NCBI GenBank assembly: GCA_027488935.1
Contig: JAIYAP010000002.1
Span: forward strand, 38,378-102,377
Direction: 5' to 3'
Source of the DNA: Saprospiraceae bacterium
Lineage (GTDB): Bacteria > Bacteroidota > Bacteroidia > Chitinophagales > Saprospiraceae
DNA: 64,000 bases
In this document: positions 62,893-64,000 of the stretch, piece after piece
Position numbering within the stretch: the first letter of the stretch is position 1
Layout of the letters: the number at the start of each line of letters is the position of its first letter
Translations under genes and position numbers: made by a program
Notes under the pieces: model-generated
Told to the model about the DNA's origin: nothing
The model's database searches: none
Seen by the model: only the letters and a program-made list of their open reading frames with translations

Positions 62893-62928
62893 CACGTCGG
62901 AAGCGTGGTCGGGGACGCTTCCGACGTG
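62893..62928. repeat. Perfect 14-bp palindrome beside GC element copy 2
   Basis: Arms cacgtcggaagcgt (62893-62906) and inverse (62915-62928) around an 8-base loop. Copy 1 of the GC element keeps only the right arm. Confidence 0.8.
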
Positions 62929-63049
62929 TATAGAAAACGGCCGCCCCACGTTATGTGGGACGGCCGGTCGTCTGGGCGACCCGTTAGGGCGCCCCTTGCG
63001 GGCGCCCTTCGCGCCTGTAGTGTGGGCGCCCGCGAGGGGCGCCCCTACC
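62914..63049 (-). repeat. GC-rich multi-hairpin element after the right-edge gene (copy 2)
   Basis: This matches the element at 45780-45924: the first 53 bases differ at one position, the middle has a deletion of about 9 bases, and the hairpin order is the same. The second stem pairs 62987-62994 with 63000-63007. One T-A pair of copy 1 (45866 with 45880) is a C-G pair here (62990 with 63004). It starts right after the stop codon of the partial gene. Confidence 0.9.
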
Positions 63050-64000
63050 CTATTTCGTCTGAATCATCTTCTTCGTGGCACTGTCCGTCGCCGTCTCCAA
63101 CTTGTAATACATCATTCCAACCGTGTTCAACAACGCTTTGTCGATCGCGATCGTGTTGTACCCTTTTGCAAACGCACCTTTTTGGTTGTAAACCATGCGA
63201 CCTGTTTCGTCGAAGATGCTCAACGTAACTGGAATTAGGTCACCCGCCTGCGCTGAAGCTTCGGCGGGTAAATGGAAACCAATAAACGTCTTGTTCACGA
63301 ATGGATTTGGCTGGTTCTGGTACAATTCAAAACCTACACCACTTACCGTTGAAGTTGCTCCGTTGTTAAAGCGGAATGCAACATTCATTTTACCCGCCGT
63401 AGCATTTGCGGAGGCGGGATCCGCCAAACCGTAAGCCTCTGCTTTTGTGATGCAGCTGGAGATGTACAACAGTTCGCTCAACTTGCCCGATTTGGTAGCA
63501 CGGAACGTTACCGTGAACGCACCTTCTTCTTTACCATCATAAGATGTTGTGATTGCATCGGCAAACACACCAAAGTTCAACGATTTCATGTCTCTTGATA
63601 CCGGCGTTACGTCTACTACTTCCAAACCTTTGAAGTTCATCGTGAACTGGTAGCCTGAAACCTGTTCCGCTGCATGGAGGGAAACCGTGAAGGTTTCACC
63701 CGCCGTTACCGATTTGTCATCCACATCGAACAATAACGTTCCACTCGAACGATCATCACTTGACATCGCGCTGTTCGCAATCGCGTTGCCGTTCACGTCA
63801 CCCACTTTCACCGATACGAAGTCTTCGTTCAACAAGTTCGCCGACAAGTTCACAATCGATTTATTCTCAGGGAACTGTGCTGCAAACGGGTTGTTCACAT
63901 TCGGGAAGTTGAATGATTTATCTACAAAACGCCAGCTCGTGTTGTTCGGTAGTTCAGTGTAAATACCCAAAATCAATTTCCGAATCTCTACAATGTCAAA
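63050..64000 (-). CDS. T9SS surface protein with dockerin-like and cohesin-like modules, C-terminus (partial)
   Basis: The last 317 codons of a gene that continues beyond base 64000; the frame is open to the edge and enters inside the second dockerin-like loop (FDIVEIRKLILGI). A cohesin-like domain (about 63430-63740; SVTAGETFTVSLHAAEQVSG) and a T9SS sorting domain (QNQPNPFVNKTFIGFHLP) follow. It is very similar to the end of the giant at 45925, including NNTSWRFVDKS and KGYNTIAIDKALLNTVGM. Compared with that copy it has two in-frame GC-rich palindromic insertions (63242-63269 and 63413-63425). The upstream part is probably another large repeat protein. Confidence 0.92.
   Translation of the reverse strand, partial: FDIVEIRKLILGIYTELPNNTSWRFVDKSFNFPNVNNPFAAQFPENKSIVNLSANLLNEDFVSVKVGDVNGNAIANSAMSSDDRSSGTLLFDVDDKSVTAGETFTVSLHAAEQVSGYQFTMNFKGLEVVDVTPVSRDMKSLNFGVFADAITTSYDGKEEGAFTVTFRATKSGKLSELLYISSCITKAEAYGLADPASANATAGKMNVAFRFNNGATSTVSGVGFELYQNQPNPFVNKTFIGFHLPAEASAQAGDLIPVTLSIFDETGRMVYNQKGAFAKGYNTIAIDKALLNTVGMMYYKLETATDSATKKMIQTK

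Overview
The window looks like a chromosomal piece of a Bacteroidota bacterium, most probably of the Saprospiria (Haliscomenobacter/Lewinella type). Three things support this. Eight proteins end in type IX secretion (T9SS) C-terminal sorting domains. The promoters that can be read have the Bacteroidota form TTG-N19-21-TAnnTTTG. The giant secreted proteins are built from HYR, PKD/SprB-like, LamG, BACON and GEVED modules. No tRNA, rRNA, CRISPR array, transposase or phage gene was found.

Left edge (1-2.8 kb): a minus-strand pair made of a secreted M43-like protein with a destroyed zinc site and, just downstream, the N-terminus of an RHS/YD-type protein that runs off the window. An AT-rich intergenic stretch follows, with short repeats and a small helix-turn-helix gene bracketed by a 13-bp inverted repeat.

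Housekeeping block (2.7-14.1 kb): aroE, proline dehydrogenase, ribosomal protein L25, an M48 lipoprotein protease, xseA with a DUF3089 hydrolase, fabG, an MFS exporter, a small membrane protein, and an ECF sigma factor with a probable anti-sigma factor and a sulfatase-modifying-factor-like protein.

First surface-protein block (14.2-33.4 kb, all minus strand): a LytTR response regulator, a TPR histidine kinase and a degenerate receiver protein lie upstream of an S74 tail-fibre-like protein, a 2367-residue LamG protein and a roughly 2480-residue PKD/HYR protein. The last contains a 249-bp tandem DNA repeat and ends in a clear terminator.

Second housekeeping block (33.4-41.1 kb): gcvH, pepP, a partial Bat operon (TPR and VWA proteins), metF, a TMTC-like membrane protein and a VapC/Phd toxin-antitoxin pair.

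Second surface-protein block (41.1-64 kb, all minus strand): two 742-743-residue proteins, a 3518-residue giant and a partial gene at the right edge all end in the order dockerin-like, cohesin-like, T9SS sorting domain. A 1560-residue BACON protein lies between the last two. Stand-alone LytTR genes, one intact and one a pseudogene, sit about 400 bp upstream of the giant and of the BACON gene. A GC-rich multi-hairpin element with a compensatory base change follows the stop codons of the giant and of the right-edge gene. This duplicated layout (regulator, long leader, giant adhesin, structured 3' element) and the dockerin plus cohesin pairing on T9SS proteins are the best candidates for an undescribed system.
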